64,000 bases of DNA from Aureimonas sp. AU20 (GCF_001442755.1 NZ_CP006367.1:2666001-2730000); one strand, 5' to 3'. Numbered from the stretch's first letter, positions 45,080-54,001 are shown. Notes: generated from the letters alone by a model not told the origin. Made by a program: numbers and translations.

Positions 45080-46165
45080 ATGCTCGACATTGCTCTCAAC
45101 GGACGTTTCCTGACCCGCCATGCGACGGGCGTCGATCGCGTGGCCGAGGAGATCGTTCTGGCGCTGGATCGGCTTCTCGACGAAGTCGCAGGCGGACATC
45201 CGCCTTTCCGCGCCGAGCTCCTGGTGCCGGCCAAGGTCGAGCGCAGCCTGTCGCTGAAGCACATTCCGACCCGCGCGGTGGGGCGGCTCGGGGGCCATGC
45301 CTGGGAACAGACGGAGCTGACCCGCGCGGCGGGGCGGCGCTGGCTGATCAATCTCTGCAACACCGCGCCGGTCAGCCGCCGGCGCAACATGGTGCTCATC
45401 CACGACGCGCAGGTCTATCAGACGCCCGAATCCTATTCGCGCAGCTTCCGCCTCGCCTATCGCGTGCTTCTGCCGCTGGCGGGCCGTCGCTCCGCCGTGG
45501 TGCGCACCGTGTCGCATTTCTCGCGCGAGATGCTGGAGACCTACGGCGTCGCCCCGGCCGGGAAGATCGGCGTGATGCCGAACGGCTGCGATCATATGGG
45601 CCGCGTGGAAGCCGATCCGACGGCGGTGGATCGCTGGCAGCTGACGGCCAAGCCCTATTTCCTGATGCTCGGCAGCCTCAGCGCGCACAAAAACATCCGC
45701 ACGGCGCTGGAAGCGGCGGCCGAAGCGGGCGTCGATCGGCTGATCGTCGCCGGCGGCGGCAATGCGCGGGTCTTCGCGCAGTCCTCCCTGCCGCAGACCG
45801 CCAATTCGGAATTCATCGGGCGGGTGAGCGACGCCGAGCTGAAGGCGCTTTATTCCCACGCCCGAGCGCTTCTCTTCCCGTCTTTCTTCGAGGGCTTCGG
45901 CCTGCCGCCGCTGGAAGCCATGAGCTGCGGCTGCCCGGTGATCGCCTCCACGGCAGACGCCGTGCGCGAGACCTGCGGCGACGCCGCGCTCTATGCCGAT
46001 CCGCACCGCGTTTCGGAATGGACGGCGGCGTTGCGGCTTCTCGATTCGGACGAGGCCAAGCGGGCAGAGCTCGCTGAAAAGGGCCACGCGCGCGCCCGGC
46101 AGTTCACCTGGGAGGCCAGCGCGCGGAAGTTGCTCGACGCTTTGGCCGAGCAGCAGGCCGCCTGA
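45080..46165 (+). CDS. Glycosyltransferase family 4
   Basis: 361 residues. GT-B fold with the GT4 signature: YFLMLGSLSAHKNIRTALEA starts the C-terminal domain and FFEGFGLPPLEAMSCGCPVI has the E-x7-E sugar-nucleotide motif. The N-terminal acceptor domain begins IALNGRFLTRHATGVDRVAEE. It transfers a sugar from a nucleotide donor during polysaccharide assembly in the cytoplasm. Following the ExoF-like gene in the same direction, it probably belongs to the same exopolysaccharide pathway; donor and acceptor are unknown. Confidence 0.93.
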   Translation: MLDIALNGRFLTRHATGVDRVAEEIVLALDRLLDEVAGGHPPFRAELLVPAKVERSLSLKHIPTRAVGRLGGHAWEQTELTRAAGRRWLINLCNTAPVSRRRNMVLIHDAQVYQTPESYSRSFRLAYRVLLPLAGRRSAVVRTVSHFSREMLETYGVAPAGKIGVMPNGCDHMGRVEADPTAVDRWQLTAKPYFLMLGSLSAHKNIRTALEAAAEAGVDRLIVAGGGNARVFAQSSLPQTANSEFIGRVSDAELKALYSHARALLFPSFFEGFGLPPLEAMSCGCPVIASTADAVRETCGDAALYADPHRVSEWTAALRLLDSDEAKRAELAEKGHARARQFTWEASARKLLDALAEQQAA

Positions 46166-46448
46166 AAATTTTCTGCGGACCGCGATAGCGAATTCGCCGG
46201 GCTATCTGGCCTTGGCTTTGCGCGCGGCGTTCGACACAAAACGCCAGTTAACTCAATGTTTTAGATATCTTCGAGCGAAAAGGGCATCAGGCCCCTTCGT
46301 GGCGTTCGATCGTGCCGCGTCGCCAGCGTTCGTAGAGATGCGTGACGAGTGAACGCGAACTGAACGGGGCCTTCAGGGTGGGTTCCGGCGGAGAGGCGCA
46401 GAAATGGGCCGTGAACATCGGGTTCCGCCCCTCTTCGGAGACGCTCTC

Positions 46449-46886
46449 ATGAACGCCAAGACCCTCGCCACCGTCGCCCTCGTCGCCATTCTGGGCGGCG
46501 CCAGCATCCTTCCCGCCAGCGCCAACGACGTGCGCATCGAGCAATATGGCTGGTCGAACTCGGCCGGCGGCGCGCAGCACGGCAGCCGCAACCGCGTCCG
46601 CGTCTATCAGAACGGCAGCGGCAACGGCATGACCGGTCAGCAATACGGCCAGGACAATCTCTCCGCCGCCGGCCAGGAAGGCTACGGGAACTCGGCCGCG
46701 ACCTATCAGCGGGGCAACCGGAACGTCGCGGGCGTCGGCCAGTTCGGCTCCAACCACACGACGATCCTGACGCAGGACGGCAACGGCAACATCGCCGCCG
46801 GCGTACAGGTCGGCCGGGGTTGCGCGGCCAATGTCGCCCAAGGCGGCGCCGGCAATGTCGCGGCCTTCGTCCAGACCTGCGACTGA
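46449..46886 (+). CDS. Curlin (major curli subunit-like)
   Basis: 145 residues with a Sec signal peptide ending ILPASAND. The mature part consists of about six curlin repeats with Q-x-G-x-x-N spacing: IEQYGWSN, VYQNGSGN, QQYGQDN, TYQRGNRN, GQFGSN, TQDGNGN and AQGGAGN. Such repeats stack into amyloid fibres on the cell surface. Two cysteines in the last repeats (GCAANV and QTCD) are unusual for CsgA and could form a disulfide that caps the fibre. GGAG lies 8 nt before the ATG. The secretion genes csgG, E and F are not in the window. Confidence 0.88.
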   Translation: MNAKTLATVALVAILGGASILPASANDVRIEQYGWSNSAGGAQHGSRNRVRVYQNGSGNGMTGQQYGQDNLSAAGQEGYGNSAATYQRGNRNVAGVGQFGSNHTTILTQDGNGNIAAGVQVGRGCAANVAQGGAGNVAAFVQTCD

Positions 46887-46990
46887 TCGCGTCTCTCTCC
46901 ATCGATCCTCGCGCCCGGTTCGAGCCGGGCGCCGCATCCCCGCCTCGCCCCGGCAGCGATCACGCCGCCTCAACGCCCAAGGAAACGCCC

Positions 46991-47395
46991 ATGCTTCGCC
47001 TTCCTGTTCTATCGCGCCGGGCCGCGCTGGCGCTCGGCCTCGCTCTTCTCCCCGCAGCTGCCTTCGCTGGCATGTCCGGCACAGTGGCCCCCTCCGGTGG
47101 ACCGGTTCGCTGCGAAATTCGCGCCGTGCCGCAGGGCGGCCTTCTCTCGCTGACGGCGCTCGTGGAAACCGACAAGAGCGTCACCGGACGCTACACGCTG
47201 GAGGTCGAGGGAGCAGGTCGCGGCGGCGGCACGCAGCTCAGCCAAGGCGGCCCCTTCACCGCCGGCGCAGGACGCGCCGCGACGCTCGGCTCCGTCACTC
47301 TCACGGGCAAGGGCGCGCTCTACGACGTGTCGCTGGACGTCACCGTGAACGGGCGCACCGTCTCCTGCAACGAGCGCGTTGGCGACCGAACCTGA
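46991..47395 (+). CDS. csgH: Curli assembly chaperone CsgH-like
   Basis: 134 residues. Signal peptide ending AAAFAGM, then a small beta-sandwich: VRCEIRAVPQGGLLSLTALVE, TGRYTLEVEG, GGGTQLSQGGPFTAGAG and LYDVSLDVTVNGRTVSC. The pair of cysteines (near the start and end of the mature domain) and the order between two curlin genes match CsgH, the alphaproteobacterial counterpart of CsgC, which prevents premature amyloid formation in the periplasm. A strong terminator follows. Confidence 0.82.
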   Translation: MLRLPVLSRRAALALGLALLPAAAFAGMSGTVAPSGGPVRCEIRAVPQGGLLSLTALVETDKSVTGRYTLEVEGAGRGGGTQLSQGGPFTAGAGRAATLGSVTLTGKGALYDVSLDVTVNGRTVSCNERVGDRT

Positions 47396-47431
47396 ATCGC
47401 CCCGAACTCTATTTCCTATTCCGTTCAAAAA

Positions 47432-47455
47432 GGCGCCGGTCTCCGGCGCCTTTTT
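47432..47455 (+). terminator. Rho-independent terminator
   Basis: A perfect 8-bp stem GGCGCCGG/CCGGCGCC with a TCT loop is followed by TTTTT and preceded by AAAA. It ends the curlin-csgH transcript, so the second curlin gene needs its own promoter. Confidence 0.92.
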
Positions 47456-47580
47456 CGCATGCGCGCGTCGGTTCGGCCGAAGCCTGAACGCTGGTTGAAC
47501 GGCGCTTTCCGGTGCGGTTCAGCCCGAACGTGCGATTCTCCCTTCATCGGTCAAGACGAGCCGAAGACTGGAGACAGACC

Positions 47581-47988
47581 ATGATCCGCAACCTCTTGAA
47601 GGCCCTTTCGCTCGCCCTCGCCCTTGCCGGCCTCGCTCCCCTGGCAAGCCCCGCACAGGCGGGCGGTCAAGTGTCCTGGGATCTGGCGCCCGCCGATCGC
47701 GGGCAGGCCGATGCGCTGTCGATGGGCATGCGGCTTTATGCGATCGGCCGCGAGTTGCGGAACGGCTCGATCGACCAGAACGGCCTCGGCAACGTCGCCG
47801 GGCTGGCCCAGCGGGGTCATGGCAATCTCGGACTCATCCGCCAGCGCGGCAACGGCCACTCCGCCACCTTGCAGCAGAATGGCGACGACAATTCCTATGC
47901 TCTGTTCCAGTTCGGGCGCAACGCCGAGGATGCCGTGGTTCAGAACGGCAACGGCCGGAGCGGCGCGCGGGTGACCTATGGCTGGTAA
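47581..47988 (+). CDS. Second curlin, possibly nucleator (CsgB-like)
   Basis: 135 residues. Signal peptide ending ASPAQAGG, then about 45 residues without repeats (VSWDLAPADRGQADALSMGM and on), followed by five curlin repeats: IDQNGLGN, AQRGHGN, RQRGNGH, QQNGDDN and FQFGRN, ending in VVQNGNGRSG. The N-terminal extension and the shorter repeat block resemble minor curlins such as CsgB, which anchor and nucleate fibres. GGAG(A) lies about 8 nt before the ATG. Separated from the first curlin by csgH and a terminator. Confidence 0.82.
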   Translation: MIRNLLKALSLALALAGLAPLASPAQAGGQVSWDLAPADRGQADALSMGMRLYAIGRELRNGSIDQNGLGNVAGLAQRGHGNLGLIRQRGNGHSATLQQNGDDNSYALFQFGRNAEDAVVQNGNGRSGARVTYGW

Positions 47989-48314
47989 GGGCGGGCGGAA
48001 TCTGGGCCTGCCCGGCCTGCGACATGGCCCCGCAGCCATGAGGGTGAAGGACCGGCACGAGCGCCTAAGTTTCTCGCCCGGCTCCCCTTTTTGCCCTTCG
48101 CTCCACGTTCATCAAAAATCGGCGTGATGGCTTTCCGGCGGCCTTCCCGCTCTTGAGGCAGGCGGCGTTTCGTGGGAGGAAACGCCGATCTTCGGCTGGC
48201 GGCTCGCCGGGCGGAATGCCAGGTTTGAGAGAGAGGTCTACCCGCCGGCGACTGGCTGTTCGGCGATGTTTCCCTCGGTCGGATCGGCAAGAACCGTCGA
48301 ATGAAAGTGGGTGC
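47989..48314. promoter_or_regulatory. 326-bp intergenic region with hairpin
   Basis: No gene is visible. CGGCGTTTC (48163-48171) and GAAACGCCG (48179-48187) form a perfect 9-bp hairpin with a 7-nt loop, about 130 bp before the LOV gene. A pyrimidine-rich CCCCTTTTTGCCC stretch lies near 48085. Either could belong to the end of the curlin transcript or to LOV gene control. Confidence 0.4.
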
Positions 48315-48875
48315 GTGGACGATCAGAACATCCCGGTCGAGATCAGCGACTATTTCGCCCGCGCCACGATCGCGTTGGCGCTGGCCTCCTCGCAGGGCGA
48401 CAACCCGCTGGTTCTCGTCAACGACGCGTTCTGCAGGCTGACAGGCTACAGCGCCGAGGACGTGGTCGGCCGGAACTGCCGCTTTCTCCAGCGCGACGCG
48501 GAAAACGGCGAGGCCAAGCGGCAGATCCACGCGTTCCTCCAGCAGGACCGGCAGGCCAATGTCCGCACCTCGATCCTGAATTTTCGCAAGGACGGCAAGC
48601 CCTTCGTCAATCTTCTCTACATGTCGAAGCTGCGCGGCCAAAGCGGCGAGGTCCGGTTTCTCTTCGCCTCGCAATACGACGTCAGTCGATCGCAGCCCGA
48701 CCGGCTCGCCGCCTATGATTCCGAACTCGGCGGCACATTGGCACGTCTCAGCCCGGCCCTTGCCGAAAGCGGACTGGCGCTCGAAGGCTCGCTGATGGTG
48801 GTCGCCAATTCGGCCGCCACGATCGCGCAAGCCAAACTCACGCTCGCGGACCTCAATGTCGCCGACGAGAGCTAA
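48315..48875 (+). CDS. LOV-domain blue-light sensor protein
   Basis: 186 residues, GTG start. A LOV/PAS domain covers about residues 10-120: NDAFCRLTGYSAEDVVGRNC and RFLQ give the GRNCRFLQ signature, in which Cys55 forms the light-driven adduct with FMN; NFRKDGKPFVN and FASQYDVS contact the flavin. The C-terminal ~60 residues are helical with no output domain, so it must signal through a partner. Its end overlaps the start of the CheB-CheR-HWE kinase by 20 bp, which strongly suggests the partner. The start lacks a strong ribosome site, so it is somewhat uncertain. Confidence 0.88.
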   Translation: MDDQNIPVEISDYFARATIALALASSQGDNPLVLVNDAFCRLTGYSAEDVVGRNCRFLQRDAENGEAKRQIHAFLQQDRQANVRTSILNFRKDGKPFVNLLYMSKLRGQSGEVRFLFASQYDVSRSQPDRLAAYDSELGGTLARLSPALAESGLALEGSLMVVANSAATIAQAKLTLADLNVADES

Positions 48876-51800
48876 GCCGGATCGCGACGCCTCGCCCGAC
48901 GGAACGGCGGCGGACGCAGAGGCCCGGCCGGTCCTGCCGGTGGTCGGCATCGGCGCCTCGGCCGGCGGGCTGGAAGCCCTGCGCGAAATGCTGTCGGCAG
49001 CCCGGGCGCCGACCGGCATGACCTTCGTCGTCGTGCAGCATCTCGACCCCAATCACGAGAGCATGCTGGCGCAACTCCTCGATCGGCACACCGACCTCGC
49101 CGTTCTGCAATGCGAGGGCGGCGAGCGGCTGGAGGCGGACAAGGTCTACATCATTCCGCCCGGTCGCGGACTGGCGGTCCAGGGCGGCGTTCTTGAATTG
49201 ACGGACTTCGCCCAGCCGCGCGGCCTACGCCGGCCGATCGACGATTTCTTCGTCTCGCTCGCCGGCGACCAGCAGGCGAACGCCGCCTGCGTGATCCTGT
49301 CGGGAACCGGCGCGGACGGCACGACCGGCCTGCGCGCGGTCAAGGAGCATGGCGGCGTCTGCGTGGTGCAGGAGCCCACGACCGCGCGCTACGACGGAAT
49401 GCCCGTCTCGGCGGTGGGCACCGGCCTCGTCGATTTCGTGAAGCGGCCAGGCGAGATCCTCGACTGCCTTTCCGCCTTCTTCCGCCGTCGCGGCGCCGAC
49501 CCGGCCGAAGAGGAGGCCGAACTCGTCGCCGATCATCTCGACGATCTCTGCCGCGTCATTCGCACGACGATCGGCCACGACTTCTCCGGCTACAAGCGCA
49601 CGACTCTGGTGCGGCGCGTCGAGCGACGCATGCATGTGCTCGGGATCGACACGGGCCGGGCCTATCTTGCCCGCATTCGCAGCGACGGGGTGGAATGCGA
49701 CGCGCTGTTTCGCGACCTCCTAATCAATGTCACGCGCTTTTTTAGGGACGTGGAAGCGTTCGAGACGCTGCGCGTGCGCGTGATCGAGCCGCTGGTGCGC
49801 GCCCACGAATCCGAGGAGGATATTCGGGTCTGGGTGTCCGGCTGCTCGAGCGGCGAGGAAGCCTACAGCGTCGCCATGCTTTTCGCGGAGGCCGCCCGCG
49901 TTCTCGGCGTGCCGCCCGCCGTGCAAATCTTCGCCACCGATATCGATGAGCAGATGCTGCAGATCGCGCGCGAGGGCTCCTACCCCGCTTCCGCGCTGGC
50001 CGACATTCCGGCTTCGCTGCGCGAGCGCTACACCATGCCCCATGCGGAGCGCTTCACCATCGTTCCCGAGATCCGCGATCTCATTCGCTTCTCCAATCAT
50101 AGCGTCGTGAAGGACCCGCCCTTCTCGCGGATCGACCTCGTCTCCTGCCGCAACCTCCTGATCTATTTCGACGATCGACTGCAGCAGTCCGTACTGCCGC
50201 TGTTTCATTATGCCCTTCGCCCGGGCGGCACGCTTTTCCTCGGACCGTCCGAAAGCGTCGGGCGCTTCGATCAGCTCTTCCCCGTGCTCGACCATGGGAC
50301 CCGGCTGTTTCAGCGCTCGCCAGGCTCGCCGAAATATCCGATCGACCTGCCGAGCGGTTCGCGGCGCCACGAGCTCCGGCGCGACGACAGGGAGGATCGG
50401 GCGACCGGCCTTTCCGTCTCCGACGAGACGATTGCGGTGCGGCGCGTGGTGGATCGCTACGCCCCGCCCAGCATGGTGCTCGATCATGACGGCGGCATCA
50501 TCGCCGCCTATGGACGCCTCAGCCCCTATTTCGACTTTCCCGTCACCCGCGCGGGCGGCATCAGCGCCATTACCCTGGCGCGCACAGGCCTGCGCGAAGT
50601 GATCGGCCCGCTCGTCCGGCAGGTGCGGGACAATCGAAAGCGGCTGGTGGCGCGCGACGTGGAGGTGCAGTCGGACTATGGCGTGCAGCCGGTGGAAGTC
50701 ATTTGCGACCCGCTGCCGGACGCGACGCTGCTTCTCGTGCTGCGCGATGCCGGTCCCTTTCGCCCGGCGGGCGGCGCGGATCTTGCCGAAATGGCGATGG
50801 GCGACGACCATATCGAGGTGCTGGAGGACGAGCTTCGCCTTACGCGCCACCGCTTGCGCTCCGCCGTGGAGGAACTTGAAACGGCGAACGAGGAGCTGAA
50901 AAGCTCCAACGAAGAAATGATGTCGATGAACGAGGAGCTCCAGTCGACCAACGAGGAGCTTTCAACCGTCAACGACGAGCTAAAGACCAAGGTGGACCAG
51001 CTCACCACCGCCAATTCCGACCTTCGCAACTTCTTCGAATCGACCGAACTCGCCGTCGTGGTTCTGGATGGCGAGATGCGCGTGCGCAGCTACACCCGCG
51101 CGGCGGTCTCGATTTTCCCGCTCCAGCCCGTGGATCGGGGCCGGCCGTTGGCCGACGTCGCGAGCCAGCTCGTCGGAGAGGATTATTTGGAAGACGCCCG
51201 CCGCGCCGCCGCCGGGGGCTCCATCGTTCAGCGCCGCGTCACCACACGCGACGGCGCGCGCACCCTCTCGCTGCGCGTCCTGCCCTATCGCACGCAGAAC
51301 GGCAGCACAGACGGCGCCTCGCTGGTTCTCACCGACATCACCGAACCGCTGGGGCTAGAGCGCCAGCTTGCCGCCGAGCGAGATCGACTCGATCTCGCGA
51401 TCAAGGCGAGTGGCATTGGTATATGGGATTACGCCTCCGCGCGCGACGCTCTGGAAATCGATCCGGTCGTCGCCGGCCTGTTCGGCCTCCCGGGCGAAGG
51501 CACGCGCACTCTTGATGACCTGAAGGCGCAGATCGCGCCGGAGGACTGGCCGACCGTTCGGGACCAGTTGGCCATGGCGGTGAACGGCGAGCAGGATTTC
51601 GAGGCGCGCTTCCGCATCGAAGCCGCCGATGGAACCCATCGCTGGATCCGCAGCTTCGGGCGGCCGATGGAGGCCGGGGGCGAGCGCCGGATCGTCGGCG
51701 TCGCCATCGACGTCTCTCCCGAATTCGCGGTTGCCGAAACGCGCGAGTTGATGCTGCGCGAGATGAACCACCGGGTGAAGAACCTCTTCGCCATTATCGG

Positions 51801-52323
51801 CGGCATGATTTCGGCTGGCGCGCGAAGCCATGCCGACACGAAGAGCTTCGCCGCAGACATGCGCGAGCGGATCATGGCGCTCGGCCGGGCGCATTCGCTG
51901 GCCTCGCCCGCGGGCTCAGCGGCGGTGAGCGAACTGTCAGGCCTCGTCGCGGCAACGCTCTCGCCCTATCATGGCCATGTCCAGGCGACGTTCGACGGGC
52001 CGTCGGTGCCGATCGGCTGGCGCCATGTCTCGCCGCTGGCGCTGATGCTCCACGAATGGGCCACGAACTCCGTTAAATACGGCGCGCTGGGGCGCGAGGA
52101 TGGCAGGCTGTCGGTCCGCTGGCGGCGCGCGGCGGAGGGCATCCTGCTCGAATGGGAAGAGCGTATGGCCTACGAAGCCGAGCCTGGACAGGGCAATGGA
52201 TTCGGTACGCTGCTTCTGGAGACCTCCTCACGCCAGCTCGGCGCCCGGCTAGATCGCGCTTTCGACGGAACATGCTTCCGCCTGTCCCTCCATCTTCCTG
52301 AGACCGTTCTTGCCAATGACTAG
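48856..52323 (+). CDS. CheB-CheR-PAS-HWE hybrid sensor histidine kinase
   Basis: 1155 residues. Order of domains: CheB methylesterase (about 27-215; GIGASAGGLEAL, VVVQHLDPNH, SGTGADGTTGL), CheR methyltransferase (about 235-480; VSGCSSGEEAYSVAML binds SAM, VSCRNLLIYF), a weak PAS-like part near 530, a coiled coil with NEELKSSNEEM-type repeats (about 650-720), two PAS domains (about 720-950), and an HWE kinase: His972 in REMNHRVKNLFAI, LHEWATNSVKYGAL and LEWEE. It probably phosphorylates the response regulator that overlaps its 3' end and may receive light input from the LOV protein. Confidence 0.93.
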   Translation: MSPTRAKPDRDASPDGTAADAEARPVLPVVGIGASAGGLEALREMLSAARAPTGMTFVVVQHLDPNHESMLAQLLDRHTDLAVLQCEGGERLEADKVYIIPPGRGLAVQGGVLELTDFAQPRGLRRPIDDFFVSLAGDQQANAACVILSGTGADGTTGLRAVKEHGGVCVVQEPTTARYDGMPVSAVGTGLVDFVKRPGEILDCLSAFFRRRGADPAEEEAELVADHLDDLCRVIRTTIGHDFSGYKRTTLVRRVERRMHVLGIDTGRAYLARIRSDGVECDALFRDLLINVTRFFRDVEAFETLRVRVIEPLVRAHESEEDIRVWVSGCSSGEEAYSVAMLFAEAARVLGVPPAVQIFATDIDEQMLQIAREGSYPASALADIPASLRERYTMPHAERFTIVPEIRDLIRFSNHSVVKDPPFSRIDLVSCRNLLIYFDDRLQQSVLPLFHYALRPGGTLFLGPSESVGRFDQLFPVLDHGTRLFQRSPGSPKYPIDLPSGSRRHELRRDDREDRATGLSVSDETIAVRRVVDRYAPPSMVLDHDGGIIAAYGRLSPYFDFPVTRAGGISAITLARTGLREVIGPLVRQVRDNRKRLVARDVEVQSDYGVQPVEVICDPLPDATLLLVLRDAGPFRPAGGADLAEMAMGDDHIEVLEDELRLTRHRLRSAVEELETANEELKSSNEEMMSMNEELQSTNEELSTVNDELKTKVDQLTTANSDLRNFFESTELAVVVLDGEMRVRSYTRAAVSIFPLQPVDRGRPLADVASQLVGEDYLEDARRAAAGGSIVQRRVTTRDGARTLSLRVLPYRTQNGSTDGASLVLTDITEPLGLERQLAAERDRLDLAIKASGIGIWDYASARDALEIDPVVAGLFGLPGEGTRTLDDLKAQIAPEDWPTVRDQLAMAVNGEQDFEARFRIEAADGTHRWIRSFGRPMEAGGERRIVGVAIDVSPEFAVAETRELMLREMNHRVKNLFAIIGGMISAGARSHADTKSFAADMRERIMALGRAHSLASPAGSAAVSELSGLVAATLSPYHGHVQATFDGPSVPIGWRHVSPLALMLHEWATNSVKYGALGREDGRLSVRWRRAAEGILLEWEERMAYEAEPGQGNGFGTLLLETSSRQLGARLDRAFDGTCFRLSLHLPETVLAND

Positions 52324-52690
52324 ATCTGTGATGATCGTCGAGGACGAGCTCTTCGTCGCACTGGACCTGCAGGACATCGTCGAGGAGATCGGCCACCGCG
52401 TGCTCGGCCCCTATGTCACGGTGCGCGAGGCGCTGGACGCGATCGAGGCCGACCTGCCGGCCTGCGCGATTCTCGACGTGCAGCTTCTCGACGGCGAAGT
52501 CTATCCGGCGGCGGACCGCCTACGCGCAGCCCGCGTCCCGATCATCTTCCACTCCGGCCACGCCGACGAAACCCAGCTGCTCGGCCGCTATCCCGACGCT
52601 GCCGTCTGCGCCAAGCCGTCTTCCCCCGCCCATCTCCAGTCCGTTATCGAACGACTGTTGAACGAGGAGAACGGCGCTACGAGCATCTGA
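52316..52690 (+). CDS. Single-domain response regulator
   Basis: 124 residues, receiver domain only: acidic pair in VMIVEDELFVALDL, phosphoacceptor Asp54 in CAILDVQLLDG, Thr/Ser in IIFHSGHAD and Lys in VCAKPSSP. It overlaps the kinase by 8 bp and is its likely phosphate acceptor. With no output domain it must act by protein-protein contact or as a phosphate sink. Single-domain regulators paired with HWE kinases are common in alphaproteobacterial stress and light pathways. Start at the ATG at 52316. Confidence 0.92.
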   Translation: MTRSVMIVEDELFVALDLQDIVEEIGHRVLGPYVTVREALDAIEADLPACAILDVQLLDGEVYPAADRLRAARVPIIFHSGHADETQLLGRYPDAAVCAKPSSPAHLQSVIERLLNEENGATSI

Positions 52691-52911
52691 AGAAGGCGAA
52701 GGAGTTAGAGATCCTGAGCTGAGCAAGCGCCCGGTTTAGTCGAAGTGGTGCGGGCAGGATGTCGGCACTTCGCTCTAAGGTCGTGTTGGCCTGCCAACGC
52801 AATAGCCGTTAACAATACGGGGCGTCGAGAGGCAGCTCGAATAAACTTGGAAATGTCTCAAGGAACTCAGTAGCGTTTAATCGGGATGAAACGCTGAAAG
52901 CCATGGAGGAA

Positions 52912-52960
52912 TGGTCGGAGTGGCAGGATTTGAACCTGCGACCCCCTCGTCCCGAACGAG
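52912..52960 (-). repeat. 3' fragment of tRNA-Pro(CGG), left attachment site of the prophage
   Basis: On the minus strand the last 49 nt of a tRNA-Pro are present: half an anticodon stem, loop TTCGGGA with anticodon CGG, variable loop, T arm GCAGG-TTCAAAT-CCTGC, acceptor strand CACTCCG, A and encoded CCA. The 5' half is missing; identity stops at position 28 in the anticodon stem, where foreign sequence begins. This is the expected scar of phage integration into a tRNA gene. The intact tRNA should lie at the far right end of the prophage. Confidence 0.85.
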
Positions 52961-53113
52961 CGGGTATGATGGCGAAACCGCGCAAAACCGGGATTCCGTG
53001 CCTCGCTTCGCCCTCTGCCTTCCCGTTCTGTTCCGGGCGAATCCGGGGGTATCTGAGCGAATTGCCCAGATTGGCTGTGCCGGCTCCCGGCCGCTGCTTG
53101 GCGGGAGGGCAGC

Positions 53114-54001
53114 ATGAGCGAGCGGCGCCTTCTCATCTCGTTCTCCGCCGGGGAGTCCTCGGCTCTTATGACGAAGCTAATCAAAGAACGGTGGGGGACC
53201 CGCTACGATCGCATAGAGACCGTTCTGGCAAATACGGCGCAAGAGAGCGAGGAAACCTTGATCTTTGCGCTCCGATGCGAGCAGGCCTTTGGATGGGGAA
53301 CTGTTTGGCTTGAGGCTGTCGTAGATCCTGAACCCGGCGAAGGCACCAAGCATCATGTCGTCAGCTTTTCTACAGCCGACCGAGCGGGTGGCGTCTTTGA
53401 GGCCGTAATCGCGAAATACGGTATTCCAGGCCCAGGCTTCCTTCACTGCACAAGAGAGCTAAAGCAGCGGCCTATCACCAGCTACGCCCGCTCGATTGGC
53501 TGGGAGGCTGGAAGCTACGATACGGCGATTGGTATCCGGGCCGATGAGATTGATCGCTGCGATCCACATGCCCGCGAACTGCGCCTTCTCTACCCTCTCA
53601 TCGGCTGGGGCATTCGGAAGACCGATGTTAACGAGTTTTGGGCGGCGCAGCCATTCCGCTTGAACCTCAAGGGCTACCAGGGAAACTGCCGCTGGTGCTG
53701 GAAGAAGTCCCTACGCAAGCACCTGACGATCATGCAGGAAACGCCGGACGCGTTCGACTTCCCTGAGAGAATGGAGGCGGCGTACCCGATGGCGGGCTCC
53801 AATCCTCGAAATCAGGTGAAGCGTTTCTTCCGCGAGAGCCGCACTGTAGCCGACCTCCGGCACCTTGCTGCAACCACGCAGTTTGAGCCCGCGTCAGATG
53901 ATGCGCGCGAATATCAGACCGATCTGTTCTCGCCCCTCGCGTTGGACCTTGGCGGCGACTGCGACGAAGGCTGCGAAGTGAGCTTTGGAGAAGCAGCATG
54001 A
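53114..54001 (+). CDS. PAPS reductase-like PP-loop ATPase (phage-encoded)
   Basis: 295 residues. The N-terminal PP-loop-like motif LLISFSAGESSALM and the adenylate-handling fold of phosphoadenosine phosphosulfate reductase/N-type ATPases are recognisable. Later blocks include FLHCTRELKQRPITSY and GYQGNCRWCWKKS, with cysteines that could bind metal or an Fe-S cluster, and a C-terminal CDEGCEVS. Homologues are common in phages and may modify tRNA or DNA with sulfur, or assimilate sulfate; the substrate is not known. GGAGGG lies 5 nt before the ATG. It is the first gene after the attachment site, a typical cargo position. Confidence 0.78.
   Translation: MSERRLLISFSAGESSALMTKLIKERWGTRYDRIETVLANTAQESEETLIFALRCEQAFGWGTVWLEAVVDPEPGEGTKHHVVSFSTADRAGGVFEAVIAKYGIPGPGFLHCTRELKQRPITSYARSIGWEAGSYDTAIGIRADEIDRCDPHARELRLLYPLIGWGIRKTDVNEFWAAQPFRLNLKGYQGNCRWCWKKSLRKHLTIMQETPDAFDFPERMEAAYPMAGSNPRNQVKRFFRESRTVADLRHLAATTQFEPASDDAREYQTDLFSPLALDLGGDCDEGCEVSFGEAA

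Noticed and set aside
52912..52960. A functional tRNA-Pro gene
   Set aside because: Only the 3' 49 nt match; the D arm and the 5' acceptor strand are absent and replaced by unrelated sequence, so it is recorded as an attachment-site fragment.
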